Shown: positions 41,944 through 51,300 of the stretch, one piece after another
How the letters are laid out: every line of letters starts with the position of its first letter
Position numbering within the stretch: position 1 is the first letter of the stretch
Assembly: GCA_016223085.1 (NCBI GenBank)
Contig: JACRPS010000004.1
Span: forward strand, 62,001-126,000
DNA: 64,000 nucleotides
From: Chloroflexota bacterium
GTDB lineage: Bacteria; Chloroflexota; Anaerolineae; Aggregatilineales; Phototrophicaceae
Reading direction: 5' to 3'
Translations under genes and position numbers: made by a program
Notes under the pieces: generated by a model
Seen by the model: only the letters and a program-made list of their open reading frames with translations
Told to the model about the DNA's origin: nothing
The model's database searches: none

Positions 41944-42873
41944 TCATTCCGACACGTCAAAGCGGCGGAACAGCCACAGGCCAATTGCGCCAACGACGGC
42001 GACAATCCCCACCAGCACCATGCCGATGGAAGCGGCATAACCATAATTCAGGGAATTGCTTTCCAAATAGATTTTCTGCGCGATGACGGTGGTGGAAAAC
42101 CCTGGCCCACCGCCGGTCATCAAAAACGGCAGGTCAAACACCGCCAACTGCCACACCACCATAAACATGCCGGTGGTGATAAGCAGCGGCATCAGCATCG
42201 GTATCGTGATAAACCGCAGCGACGTAAAGCGCGTAGCGCCGTCCACTTTCGCGGCTTCGTACAAATCCTGCGAGATACCTTGCAGCCCGGCCAGCAGCAC
42301 CAGCGCCACAAACGGCGTGCTTTTCCATACCGCTACGGAAATTACGGCCAGCTTGGCGTTGTACGGGTCAATCAGCCATTTCATCTGTACGCCCAGCCCA
42401 CGCCGGAGCAAGTCGGGTATCATGCCAAACTGGTCATCAAACATCCAGCGAAAGCCCAGCGCGGCGATCACCATTGGAATCGCCCAGGGGATGAGTACCA
42501 GCGTGCGTGATAGGGCCTTCAGGCGGAACGGCGCGTTCAGCAGATGCGCTACCGCCAGCCCCAGCGTAAGCTGTAAAAAAGTGGCAGCCACCACAAACAA
42601 CAGCGTGTAGCCAATGCTGGCGCGAACTACCGGGTCATTGGCAATACGCTGGAAATTGTTTAAGCCGGTGAAGACCGGGCCGTTGTGGTCAAAGGCCGGG
42701 TTGTATTTATGCAGGCTGAGGTAAGCGGTCTGGATAAACGGATAAAACGCGGTAAACGTTCGTAAAGCCAGCGCCGGAATAAGCAGGATAATCGCAATCA
42801 CATAAAATCGCTGGCGGAGAGTCAATCTGGCGAGTGGCGTTCGGAGTCGGCGCGGTAACGCAAGAGGGGTCAT
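41944..42873 (-). CDS. Sugar ABC permease (MalF type)
   Basis: Membrane permease of 309 aa, normal length for the family, in contrast with the 652-aa permease at 1413. The EAA loop reads YEAAKVDGATRFTSLRFITIP. The start at 42873 (MTPLALPRRLR) has GGA upstream; a longer ATG at 42951 would run over the hairpin at 42912-42941. It follows the binding protein gene after 83 bases and precedes the MalG-type gene by 13 bases. Confidence 0.9.
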   Translation of the reverse strand: MTPLALPRRLRTPLARLTLRQRFYVIAIILLIPALALRTFTAFYPFIQTAYLSLHKYNPAFDHNGPVFTGLNNFQRIANDPVVRASIGYTLLFVVAATFLQLTLGLAVAHLLNAPFRLKALSRTLVLIPWAIPMVIAALGFRWMFDDQFGMIPDLLRRGLGVQMKWLIDPYNAKLAVISVAVWKSTPFVALVLLAGLQGISQDLYEAAKVDGATRFTSLRFITIPMLMPLLITTGMFMVVWQLAVFDLPFLMTGGGPGFSTTVIAQKIYLESNSLNYGYAASIGMVLVGIVAVVGAIGLWLFRRFDVSE

Positions 42874-42911
42874 ACCAAAATTCCAGTTGGCTAAAGGTTT
42901 ATTTGGGGTGT

Positions 42912-42941
42912 GTAGGGGCGGGTTTAGAAACCCGCCCCTAC
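42912..42941. repeat. 30-bp palindromic hairpin, identical to that at 1349-1378
   Basis: Arms GTAGGGGCGGGTTT and AAACCCGCCCCTAC around AG, identical base for base with the element at 1349-1378. It lies between the binding-protein gene and the first permease gene of the second ABC operon (minus strand), the same relative place. Confidence 0.92.
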
Positions 42942-42956
42942 GATGATACAAACACC

Positions 42957-44273
42957 TTACTCGCCCAGGGCAGCGATCTGCTCCTGGCCGTACTTCAGCG
43001 CATCCGCCAGCGACAGTTGCTTGGTCAGGAACTGCGACGCGGCATCGTCCACAATCGTCTGCGCTTCTGCCACCCTCGGATGGAACGGACGTGCCGCTGG
43101 CACACCGGCTTCCGCGTATACGCCCATCGCCGTCACAATCGGGTTGTCCTGGCCTTCAAACGCTGACAGAATGGATGTGCGCGGCATGATGAACCACGAC
43201 TGCCCTTCGGCCAGCTTCGGCGCAATTTCGTTCGAGGTCAGGTACTTAATCAGTTCCTTCGCGCCATCCATATTCGGAGCAAAGGCCGGAATGGAGAAAC
43301 CCCAGCCGCCCCACCAGGCTTTGCTGCCTGCTGGTCCCGCCGGCGGCAGTTCAATCGTCAACTTCTCCGGCTTGAACCATTCCTTGTCGCCTTCGGCTAC
43401 GCCCTGGAAGAACGGCCACTGGCGCATAAACGCCACTTTATCGCCCATGTACAGTTGGTTCTGGGCCGTATAATCCTGGTTGAGCGCATCCTCCGGGAAT
43501 ATCTTGTGCGTGTAAATCATATCGTACAGGAATTGCAACGCCTCGCCGGTGGCTTCGTCGAAGGCGAACACATCCCCGCCGGACTGCGCCGTCAGGTACG
43601 CCACGTACACATACAGCAGCGCCGGTTTAATCAGGCCGTCAGTAGTGCCCCACACGCTGTTGGCGGGGTCGGCAAATTCCTTGCCAATCTCGACCATTTC
43701 CTCCCAGGTGGTGGGGGCTTTCAGATTCTTTTCGTCCAGCCAGTCCTTACGGGTGAAGAAGTAACCGATGGCAAACTCGTGTGGCACACGATACCGCTGG
43801 CCGTCGAAGCTGTGAAACTTCTCGATCTGCCCGCCCATGCTCTCCGGGAAATCATCCCAGGTTTCCTGCGGGATGACATCTTCCAGTGACAGCATGTACC
43901 CGGCGCGCATGAAGGTCGGCCCACTGTCGTCGGCATCGCTGACCACATCCACCGGGCTTTCGCCAGAGGCAAAGGCCGGAGCATACTTTGTCAGCATATC
44001 ATTCCCGCTGACCGGTCCACCTTCAAGCGTCACCGTCAGGCCAGTGTCTTTCTCAAAGTCTGGCAGAACCGCCTTGATGGCATCGTGAGCAAATTCCTGG
44101 ATGGCGAGGACAACGGTTTTGTTCTGGCGGATGACAGTCGGGGCGTAGATACCCTTTGCCAGTAACTGGCCGGGGCCGCTGGCGGCCAGCGCGGCGGCGA
44201 TGCTGCCCGCCGTCCCCTTCAGGAACGTCCGGCGCGACATCCCTTTAACGGAAACTTCCTTTTTGCTGTTCAT
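42957..44273 (-). CDS. Sugar ABC substrate-binding protein with Tat-like signal
   Basis: Solute-binding protein of 438 aa. The N-terminus SRRTFLKGTAGSIAAALAAS has the Tat consensus (S/T)RRxFLK, so it may be exported folded. The body fits family-1 sugar-binding proteins. The start at 44273 (MNSKKEV) has an AGGA upstream; a longer ATG at 44321 adds unlikely residues. It is divergent from the GH38 alpha-mannosidase gene over 130 bp with an inverted repeat, so a mannoside or mannosylated oligosaccharide is a reasonable substrate guess. Confidence 0.9.
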   Translation of the reverse strand: MNSKKEVSVKGMSRRTFLKGTAGSIAAALAASGPGQLLAKGIYAPTVIRQNKTVVLAIQEFAHDAIKAVLPDFEKDTGLTVTLEGGPVSGNDMLTKYAPAFASGESPVDVVSDADDSGPTFMRAGYMLSLEDVIPQETWDDFPESMGGQIEKFHSFDGQRYRVPHEFAIGYFFTRKDWLDEKNLKAPTTWEEMVEIGKEFADPANSVWGTTDGLIKPALLYVYVAYLTAQSGGDVFAFDEATGEALQFLYDMIYTHKIFPEDALNQDYTAQNQLYMGDKVAFMRQWPFFQGVAEGDKEWFKPEKLTIELPPAGPAGSKAWWGGWGFSIPAFAPNMDGAKELIKYLTSNEIAPKLAEGQSWFIMPRTSILSAFEGQDNPIVTAMGVYAEAGVPAARPFHPRVAEAQTIVDDAASQFLTKQLSLADALKYGQEQIAALGE

Positions 44274-44315
44274 AGATTGTCCAATCCTTGTCTCAATAAT
44301 TAGCCTATTTCCACC

Positions 44316-44337
44316 ATCCACTTTCGGAAAAGTGGAT
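44316..44337. promoter_or_regulatory. Inverted repeat in divergent GH38/ABC promoter region
   Basis: Perfect 9-bp arms ATCCACTTT and AAAGTGGAT around CGGA, midway between the divergent starts at 44273 and 44404. TATACT at 44355-44360 could be the -10 of the plus-strand gene. A shared operator is likely; the binding protein is unknown. Confidence 0.6.
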
Positions 44338-44403
44338 GATATTGTATAAACAACTATACTGTCGCTAGGGACATTTTGTCAACTTATTCAGGAGTGTTTT
44401 TTT

Positions 44404-47115
44404 ATGGTTCACTATCAGGCGACTCTGGTCAGCCATACCCACTGGGACCGGGCGTGGTACTGCACCTTTCAGGAATACCGTATCCGGCTGGTGAAGCTGG
44501 TGGACAAGCTGCTGGACATCCTGCGCGACCAGCCGGATTTCCGTGTGTTTATGCTGGACGGGCAGATGAGCGTGCTGGAAGATTACCTGGAAGCGCGCCC
44601 CGGTCAGGCCGCCGAACTAAAGGCGCTGTGCCGGTCAGGCCGGATTCAGGTCGGCCCCTGGTACGTGCTGGCGGATGAATTTCTGGTCAGCCCAGAGGCG
44701 TTGATTCGCAATTTGCAGGTCGGGCGACGCATGGGCGAGGAATTTGGCGGCGTGATGCCCATTGGCTACGTGCCAGATGGCTTCGGCCACATCGCGCAGC
44801 TACCCCAGATTCTGCGCGGCTTCGGGATTGATAACGCTTTCTTCTGGCGCGGTATGGGCCAGGAAGGTGACCGGCTGGGCACGGAATTTACCTGGTGCGC
44901 GCCAGATGGTTCTGGCGTGACAGCCATCCTCATGCCCTGGGGCTACCACAACGTCACCAACCTGGGTTACGGCATCCACTGGGGTGACGTGTCCGAGATG
45001 GTCTTTGACATGGAACTGGCGCAGGAAAAAATCGCCCGCGCAGTGGACAAACTGAAACCGATGGCAAATACCGACGCGCTGCTGCTGATGAATGGCATTG
45101 ACCACGCCGAACCGGAGCCGCGCATTCCCCAGATTATCGCCGAAGCCAACCGGCGTTTGTCCAACGTGACCATTAGTCAGGGCACGCTGGCCGATCATCT
45201 GGAGCGCGTTCGCGCCTCTGGCGTGGCGCTGCCGGAGTTCGAGGGCGAATTCCGCTGGGGGCGCTACTCGGAGATTTTGCAGGGAGTCTATTCGACCCGG
45301 ATTCACCTCAAACAGCAGAACCATGCCGGTGAAACGCTGCTGGAAAAATATGTCGAACCGATCACCGCGCTGGCGTGGCTGTCCGGCGCGGACGTGCTGG
45401 ACGGGACATCCGACCTGGTGAATCTGGCGTGGCACTGGCTGCTGCTCAACCACCCACACGACGATATTTACGGCAGCGGCATTGACGAAGTGCATCACGA
45501 AATGCTGTACCGCTTCAGCCAATCCCGCCAGATTGGCGAGGCGCTGGTACGCGATAACCTCCGGCTGCTGGCGCGGCAAATAGGCTACACGAAGCAACCC
45601 GGCACACCGATCATCGCTTTCAATCCGCTTGGCTGGGAACGCCGCGAGATCGTCGAGGCCGAAATTGACTTTGAATTTGACGACCCTACCGCCGGAGCTT
45701 TCCGTCTGGTGAACGGCGCGGGCGAGGTTATTCCGCATCAGGTCATCGGCGACGAAACCCGCTTCTGGATGGAAGTATTGAAGCCCAACCGCAAGCGCCG
45801 TGTTACCGTTCTGTTCCCCGCCAGCGTGCCGGCCTGCGGCTATACCACCCTCTACGCCCAGCCTGCCGGCGCTGCCCCTGCTCCATCGCTGGATTTGACC
45901 GTCACCGAACGCGGCGCTGAAAACGCCTTCCTGGCGCTGCACATTGCTGACGACGGTGGGCTGACCATCACCGACAAAACGACCGGCGAGACCTACGCCA
46001 ACCTCGGCCACTTTTACGATGTCGAAGACACGGGCGACGAATATACCTACTGCCCCTTCCCTAACGGCAGCCATGTTCTTAGCACAGCAGGCCATCCCGC
46101 TCGCATCACCCGCACCGAATCCGGCCCGTGCCGGGCCGCGTTCCGAATCGAATGGGAACTGTCCGTCCCGGCAGGGCTGACCGCAGACCGTCAGCGCCGC
46201 AGCGCCGAAACCGTGATACTGCCCATCGTATCGGAGGTACGAGTCTATGCCGGACAGCCGGGTGTGTATATCTTGACCCGTATCAACAATCAGGCTGGCA
46301 ACCATAAGCTGACGGTGAACTTCCCCATTGGCATCCGGGCACAACAGGCGCATGTGGACGAATCGTTTATGGTCGCCGTCCGCGACCTCAAACTGCCGGA
46401 CTCGACTGGCTGGGTGGAAGACCCCACGCCGCTGATGCACCAGCGCGCCTTCACCGATCTCAGCGACGGTCAGCGTGGTCTGGCGGTACTCAATCGCGGC
46501 CTGCCCTCGGTCGAGGTATACGAGGATGGCATGATTGCGCTGACGCTACTGCGGGCGGTGGATTGGCTCTCGCGCGATGATCTTTGGGTACGCCGCATCG
46601 CCGCCGGGCCGCTGGTGCCGACGCCGGGCGCACAGTGTTTCGGCGATTATCACTACAACTATGCCATCCTGCCGCATGCGGGCGACTGGCGCAACGTCTA
46701 CGCCGCCGCTTATGGCTACAACGCGCCAGTGCTGTCCCGCCGCGCCGATACGCACGCCGGGCTGGAACTGCGCGAGATGAACATCACCCGCGACGACCCT
46801 GCCCGAGTCATCAAAGCCGAATGGCCGCGCGGCGGCGTGCTGCCGGATACCCATAGCTTTATCACCGTTGCTGCACCTGAACTGGTCCTGAGCGCAGTTT
46901 ACCGCAGCGGCGACAGCCTGATTGTCCGATGTTACAACGTCAGCCGCGAACCGGTCAGCAGCAGCATCACCGCCGGTTTTCCGGTAAAAGCCGCCTATCG
47001 CGTGGACATGGCCGAAAAGTATCGGGCGACTCTGCCGGTGCAGGATAAGCACAATATTCCAATCTCGCTTCGCGGTGGCGAAGTTCTGACGCTCAAGCTG
47101 ATGCCGGAAATCTAA
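44404..47115 (+). CDS. GH38 alpha-mannosidase
   Basis: Retaining alpha-mannosidase family GH38, 903 aa, close in length to mannosylglycerate hydrolases. The zinc-binding start SHTHWDRAWY (His11, Asp15 region) and the nucleophile Asp125 in GYVPDGFGHIAQLPQI are intact; HPHDDIYGSGIDEVHHEM supplies a later zinc His. The remaining two-thirds form the GH38 middle and beta-sandwich domains. No signal peptide, so it acts in the cytoplasm on imported substrate from the divergent ABC importer. CAGGAG precedes the start. Confidence 0.93.
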   Translation: MVHYQATLVSHTHWDRAWYCTFQEYRIRLVKLVDKLLDILRDQPDFRVFMLDGQMSVLEDYLEARPGQAAELKALCRSGRIQVGPWYVLADEFLVSPEALIRNLQVGRRMGEEFGGVMPIGYVPDGFGHIAQLPQILRGFGIDNAFFWRGMGQEGDRLGTEFTWCAPDGSGVTAILMPWGYHNVTNLGYGIHWGDVSEMVFDMELAQEKIARAVDKLKPMANTDALLLMNGIDHAEPEPRIPQIIAEANRRLSNVTISQGTLADHLERVRASGVALPEFEGEFRWGRYSEILQGVYSTRIHLKQQNHAGETLLEKYVEPITALAWLSGADVLDGTSDLVNLAWHWLLLNHPHDDIYGSGIDEVHHEMLYRFSQSRQIGEALVRDNLRLLARQIGYTKQPGTPIIAFNPLGWERREIVEAEIDFEFDDPTAGAFRLVNGAGEVIPHQVIGDETRFWMEVLKPNRKRRVTVLFPASVPACGYTTLYAQPAGAAPAPSLDLTVTERGAENAFLALHIADDGGLTITDKTTGETYANLGHFYDVEDTGDEYTYCPFPNGSHVLSTAGHPARITRTESGPCRAAFRIEWELSVPAGLTADRQRRSAETVILPIVSEVRVYAGQPGVYILTRINNQAGNHKLTVNFPIGIRAQQAHVDESFMVAVRDLKLPDSTGWVEDPTPLMHQRAFTDLSDGQRGLAVLNRGLPSVEVYEDGMIALTLLRAVDWLSRDDLWVRRIAAGPLVPTPGAQCFGDYHYNYAILPHAGDWRNVYAAAYGYNAPVLSRRADTHAGLELREMNITRDDPARVIKAEWPRGGVLPDTHSFITVAAPELVLSAVYRSGDSLIVRCYNVSREPVSSSITAGFPVKAAYRVDMAEKYRATLPVQDKHNIPISLRGGEVLTLKLMPEI

Positions 47116-47133
47116 TCCGACATGCTTCACCAC

Positions 47134-47155
47134 AGGGGCGCATTACCGCGCCCCT
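47134..47155. repeat. Short AGGGGCGC hairpin after GH38 gene
   Basis: AGGGGCGC and GCGCCCCT, perfect 8-bp arms around ATTACC, followed by ACCC. It lies 18 bases after the GH38 stop and may aid 3'-end formation; same family as the other GTAGGGGCG hairpins. Confidence 0.65.
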
Positions 47156-47175
47156 ACCCTTCCCTTACTCAGCAG

Positions 47176-47205
47176 TTGACAGAATACCTGTTCCTCTTTT
47201 ATAGT
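47176..47205 (+). promoter_or_regulatory. Sigma-70 promoter of GntR-LacI regulator
   Basis: Consensus TTGACA at 47176-47181 and TATAGT at 47200-47205 with an 18-base spacer. Confidence 0.75.
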
Positions 47206-47226
47206 TAAAGGTATAGACCTTTAACT
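47203..47226. promoter_or_regulatory. Operator of GntR-LacI regulator
   Basis: Perfect 10-bp inverted repeat AGTTAAAGGT-ATAG-ACCTTTAACT that overlaps the end of the -10 box and the transcription start. This position predicts autorepression by the GntR-type protein encoded 30 bases downstream. Confidence 0.8.
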
Positions 47227-47255
47227 GATGCCCTGTACAAATCCGGGATTTTATT

Positions 47256-48380
47256 ATGTCAATCCTGCTTGATAAAACCAGTCCTGACGCTCCTCCGCTG
47301 CACGTTCAGGTTGCCGCCATCCTGAAGGAGCGCATCCAAAGCGGCATCTGGCCGAACGGCAGCAGCCTGCCGTCCGAGAAAGAACTGTGCGCGGAGTTCG
47401 GCGTGGCGCGCGGCACGGTGCGCCAGGCGTTACAGACGCTGGAAAAAGAGGGCTACCTGCGCCGGGAACAGGGGCGCGGCACGTTTGTGAAGCTGAACGA
47501 CTATGCCGGCGACAAACTGCAATCAAAGCGACTGGCCTTCGTCGTGCCCTATGTGCGTGATTCTTCGGTCCCGACCGTACTGATCGGCTTCCAGCAGGTG
47601 GCCGAGCAGGAAAACTTCTCCGTCATATTCAACCATGTCAACAATGACAGCCAGCAGCAGGAACGAGTCATCCGCAAGCTGATCGGCGAGAACGTCGCCG
47701 GTATCGCGCTCTATCCGGTTGATTCCGAGGACGTGCCGCTGGTTGACAGCCTGACACGCTCGCGTTTTCCACTCGTGCTGATTGACCGCTATCTGCGCGG
47801 CATCTCCAGTGATTACGTCATGACCGACCATTTTGGCGCGGCAATCCGGGGTACCCATTATCTGTTAAACCTGGGACACCGCCGGGTGGGCTTCGCCACC
47901 TGGCTGTCCCCGGCGGTCAGTATGGAGCATCGCTATCTGGGTTATATGCAGGCGCTGGCGGAGCGTGGTATCGCCTTCGACGAACGGTTAGTCTGCCGCG
48001 TGGAAGGTTATCCGATGATTGACCTGACGCCGCTGCGCGATTATCTTTCCGGCCCGGACCGGCCCACCGCTGTGTTTGCAGCCAATGACCAGATTGCGAT
48101 TGCGCTTTACCGGGCAGCGGCCTCGGTTGGGCTGTCTATTCCGGACGATTTGTCGGTGCTGGGCTTCGATAACCTCGATGTTACGTCGCACTTGGAACCG
48201 CCGCTGACGACGCTGGCGCAGCCATTCCTGCGCATTGGGCAGACCGCCGCCCAACTGCTGCTGCGCCGAATTGCCGGTGAAAACGACTACTTCGACCAGA
48301 TCACGCTGCCAGCGGAACTGATCGTGCGCAACTCCTGCCGCGCCTACGAGCCAGAATGGGCGGTAGCAGCAGCGCGTTAG
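47256..48380 (+). CDS. GntR-LacI hybrid transcriptional regulator (AraR-like)
   Basis: Regulator of 374 aa with a GntR winged helix (residues about 12-78; LHVQVAAILKERIQSGIWPNG then GVARGTVRQALQTLEKEGYL) joined to a LacI-type periplasmic-binding sensor (about 95-360; VLGFDNLDVTSHLEPPLTTL near the end). This domain swap is the AraR layout of pentose and other sugar regulators. It lies downstream of the GH38 gene and has its own promoter and a strong operator, so it probably controls itself and perhaps the mannosidase locus. Confidence 0.92.
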   Translation: MSILLDKTSPDAPPLHVQVAAILKERIQSGIWPNGSSLPSEKELCAEFGVARGTVRQALQTLEKEGYLRREQGRGTFVKLNDYAGDKLQSKRLAFVVPYVRDSSVPTVLIGFQQVAEQENFSVIFNHVNNDSQQQERVIRKLIGENVAGIALYPVDSEDVPLVDSLTRSRFPLVLIDRYLRGISSDYVMTDHFGAAIRGTHYLLNLGHRRVGFATWLSPAVSMEHRYLGYMQALAERGIAFDERLVCRVEGYPMIDLTPLRDYLSGPDRPTAVFAANDQIAIALYRAAASVGLSIPDDLSVLGFDNLDVTSHLEPPLTTLAQPFLRIGQTAAQLLLRRIAGENDYFDQITLPAELIVRNSCRAYEPEWAVAAAR

Positions 48381-48384
48381 ACGG

Positions 48385-51300
48385 CTAAATCGTCTGCGGG
48401 CCGAAGATCGGCGTAGGCGTCGGGCACAGCGGCGGCACGCCGTACAACTCGCGTTCCGCACACGTCAAGTCGCGCACGTAACGGTTGGCGCGGATCCAGC
48501 TTGCCAAATCGTCCAGCGACAGCGAAACCTGCCACAGCCGCATTGTCCCATCGCCTGAGCCGGACAGCGCGTAACGCTCATCCGGGCTGAAGACGACGCT
48601 GCGAATGTCGTCGGTGTGCCCTGTCAGCCGCCGCAGTTCCACGCCGGTCGCTACATCCCACAGCACAACGGTTCCATCCGCCGAGCCGGACAGCACGTAA
48701 CGGCCATCGGCATTAAACGCCACGCTGTACACCTGCGCGCTGTGTCCTTCATACTGGCGCAGGCGTTCGCCGGTTTCCACGTCCCACAGAATCAACGTAT
48801 TGTCGGCAGAACCGGACAGAACATACCGTCCAGTCGGGCTGAAGGCCACGCCGCGAATCCAATCGCTGTGCCCTTCAAAACGACGGATTTCGTCGCCAGT
48901 TGCCACGTCCCACAGAATCAGTAGATTGTCGAAGGCGCTGGAAATCAGGCGCGTACCGTCGGGGCTAAAGGCCACACCGGTAACGCGGAAGGTATGGCCG
49001 AACAAACGGCGAACGGGTTCGCCGGTCGCTACATCCCACAGGAACAGCGTGTTATCGCGCGAGCCGGAAGCTGCCAGCTTGCCATCCGGGCTGAACGCGA
49101 TCGCCCAGACACTATCACTGTGGCCGTTGCTCCGGTCGCCGAACCGCCTTACGATTTTGCCGGTTTCAACGTCCCACAGAATCAGCGTCAGATCGTCCGA
49201 GCCCGACAGCACAAAACGCCCATCAGGACTGAAAACGGCGGCGTTCACCGCCCCGCTATGTCCTTCCAGCCGCCGGACTTCCGTTCCGCTGGCAGCGTTC
49301 CAAAGTGTGAGCGTACCATCTTCAGATGCAGACAGCGTATAACGGCCATCGGGACTGAAGCCCACACTGAGGATAGTTCCCGTGTGTCCACCAAAGCGGC
49401 GCACCTCCGCCCCGTTGTCCAGGTCCCACAGGCGCACGGTAGCGTCCCACGATCCCGACAGGACCTGTTTGCCATCGGGGCTGAAGGCCACGCCATACAC
49501 CAGGAAGGTATGCCCGATGAAGCGGCGGATAATACGCCCCGTTGCCACATCCCACACGATAATCGAGTTGTCCTCACTGCCGGATACAAACGTCTGTCCG
49601 TCAGGGCTAAATGCGGCGCTCGTGACCCGCGAGGCATGGCCCTCGTAGCGGCGGACCGGCTGTGGGCTTTCAAAGCTCCACAAAATCAGCGTGCCATCCT
49701 CCGAAGCTGACAGCAGCCCGCTGTCATCCGGTGTATACGCCACACTCCATACTTCATTGGTGTGGCCGCTGCCATCCGCGCCGAAGGTCAGCAACGGTTC
49801 GCCGGCCTGCACGTTCCACAGTGTGATAACCCCATCCCTGCCAGCCGACAGCGCCGTAACACTGCTTTTGCTGAAAGCCACGTCAAAGATTGGGGCATTA
49901 CTCCGCATAGTGCGCAGCACATCACCCGTTTCAACGTCCCACAGCAGCAGCGCGCCATCTTCCGCGCCGGAAACAAGCTGTTCCCCGTCGGTGCTGAAGG
50001 CCGCGCTCCGCACCACGCTGTCGTGCCCTTCCAGCCGGCGCACCAGTTCGCCCGACTCAACGTCCCACAGCACCAGCGTTTTATCCGCCGACGCGGTGAG
50101 CGCCAGCCGGCCATCCGGGCTGAAGGCTACATCCCAAACCCAATCACTGTGCCCTTCCAGCCGATGCAGGATTTCGCCGGTTGCGACGTTCCACAGGATC
50201 GCGGTGCTGTCGCGCGAACCGGACAGCGCCGTTCGCCCATCCGGGCTGTAAGCCACGCTGGTTACGCGGTCGTTGTGCCCGACGAACACCTGGCGCGTAC
50301 CTGGGGCGAAGGCCGCTTCCGCCAGCGCGCGCATGGTTTGCGGCGTCGGTTGTTCGCTCCGGCTGGCTTCCAGTGCTAACGCCAGCGCCAGATCGGTATT
50401 GCCGCCGCTGAGCGCCAACTGCGAGCCGGAGGTGAGCGCCAGACTGCGGGCGCTGGCCTCGTTGGCGGCGGCAACGGCGGCGGCGGTGGCGGCATTATCG
50501 GCTTGCAGCAGCGCCTCGCCCTGCGCAACCGTGGCTGTTGCCGCGTTTTCCTGTGCCGTGCGGCTCTGGTTCAGGGCAAACACCGTCAGGACAAACGCCA
50601 CGACGGTGGCAACCGCCAGCACCGCTGCCAGCGCCCCCAGAAAACGGCGAGAACGCCGTTCCAGCGCGGCTTCTTTGGCACGACGGGCAGTTTCGGCGGC
50701 CTGCTGGCGCGCCCGTTCGTCCAGGCTGGCGCGCAGGTAATCCGCTTCGAGTTCCGCCAGCGCCAGATCGGTTTCCTTCGACCAGGCTTCAAACTGGTCC
50801 AGCCGCGCGCCGGACGCCAGAAAGCTGCTGTCCCGGTTGGCTTTGTGCCATTCTTCCGCCGCCGCCGCCAGCCGGCGCTGCGTGCGCAGCCCGTCGCGCG
50901 CGTCCTGCAACCAACCGCGCAGGCGCGGCCACTGGCGAATCAGCGCCTCGTGCGCTACCTCAACCGTCGGCGCGCGTGTCAGCGGGTCACGGTCAAACGT
51001 GAGCAGGCGGTATTTGCCAAATCGTTCGATCACCGCCTGCATTACTGCTGCATCACCTTCCAGCGACAGCAGTTCGTCCTGCCGGACGCGGCGGCGCGTG
51101 TCCTCTGCCCCATCGTTGAGCGTGACCAGCCGCAGAAAAAGCTGGCGCGCCGTTTGCTGTCCGGCGTCGTCCAGCCGGTTATACAGATCATCGGCCCGCT
51201 GCGCCAGCGCCCCGGCGATGCCGCCGATATCCCGGTAAGCGCGCACCGTCAGCCAGCGCCCGTCACGGCGCTCAAACAGCTCCGTCAGCGCATATTGCAG

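Noticed and set aside
44800-46440. 546-aa open frame on the minus strand
   Set aside because: Antisense to the GH38 alpha-mannosidase; long open antisense frames are expected at this G+C content.
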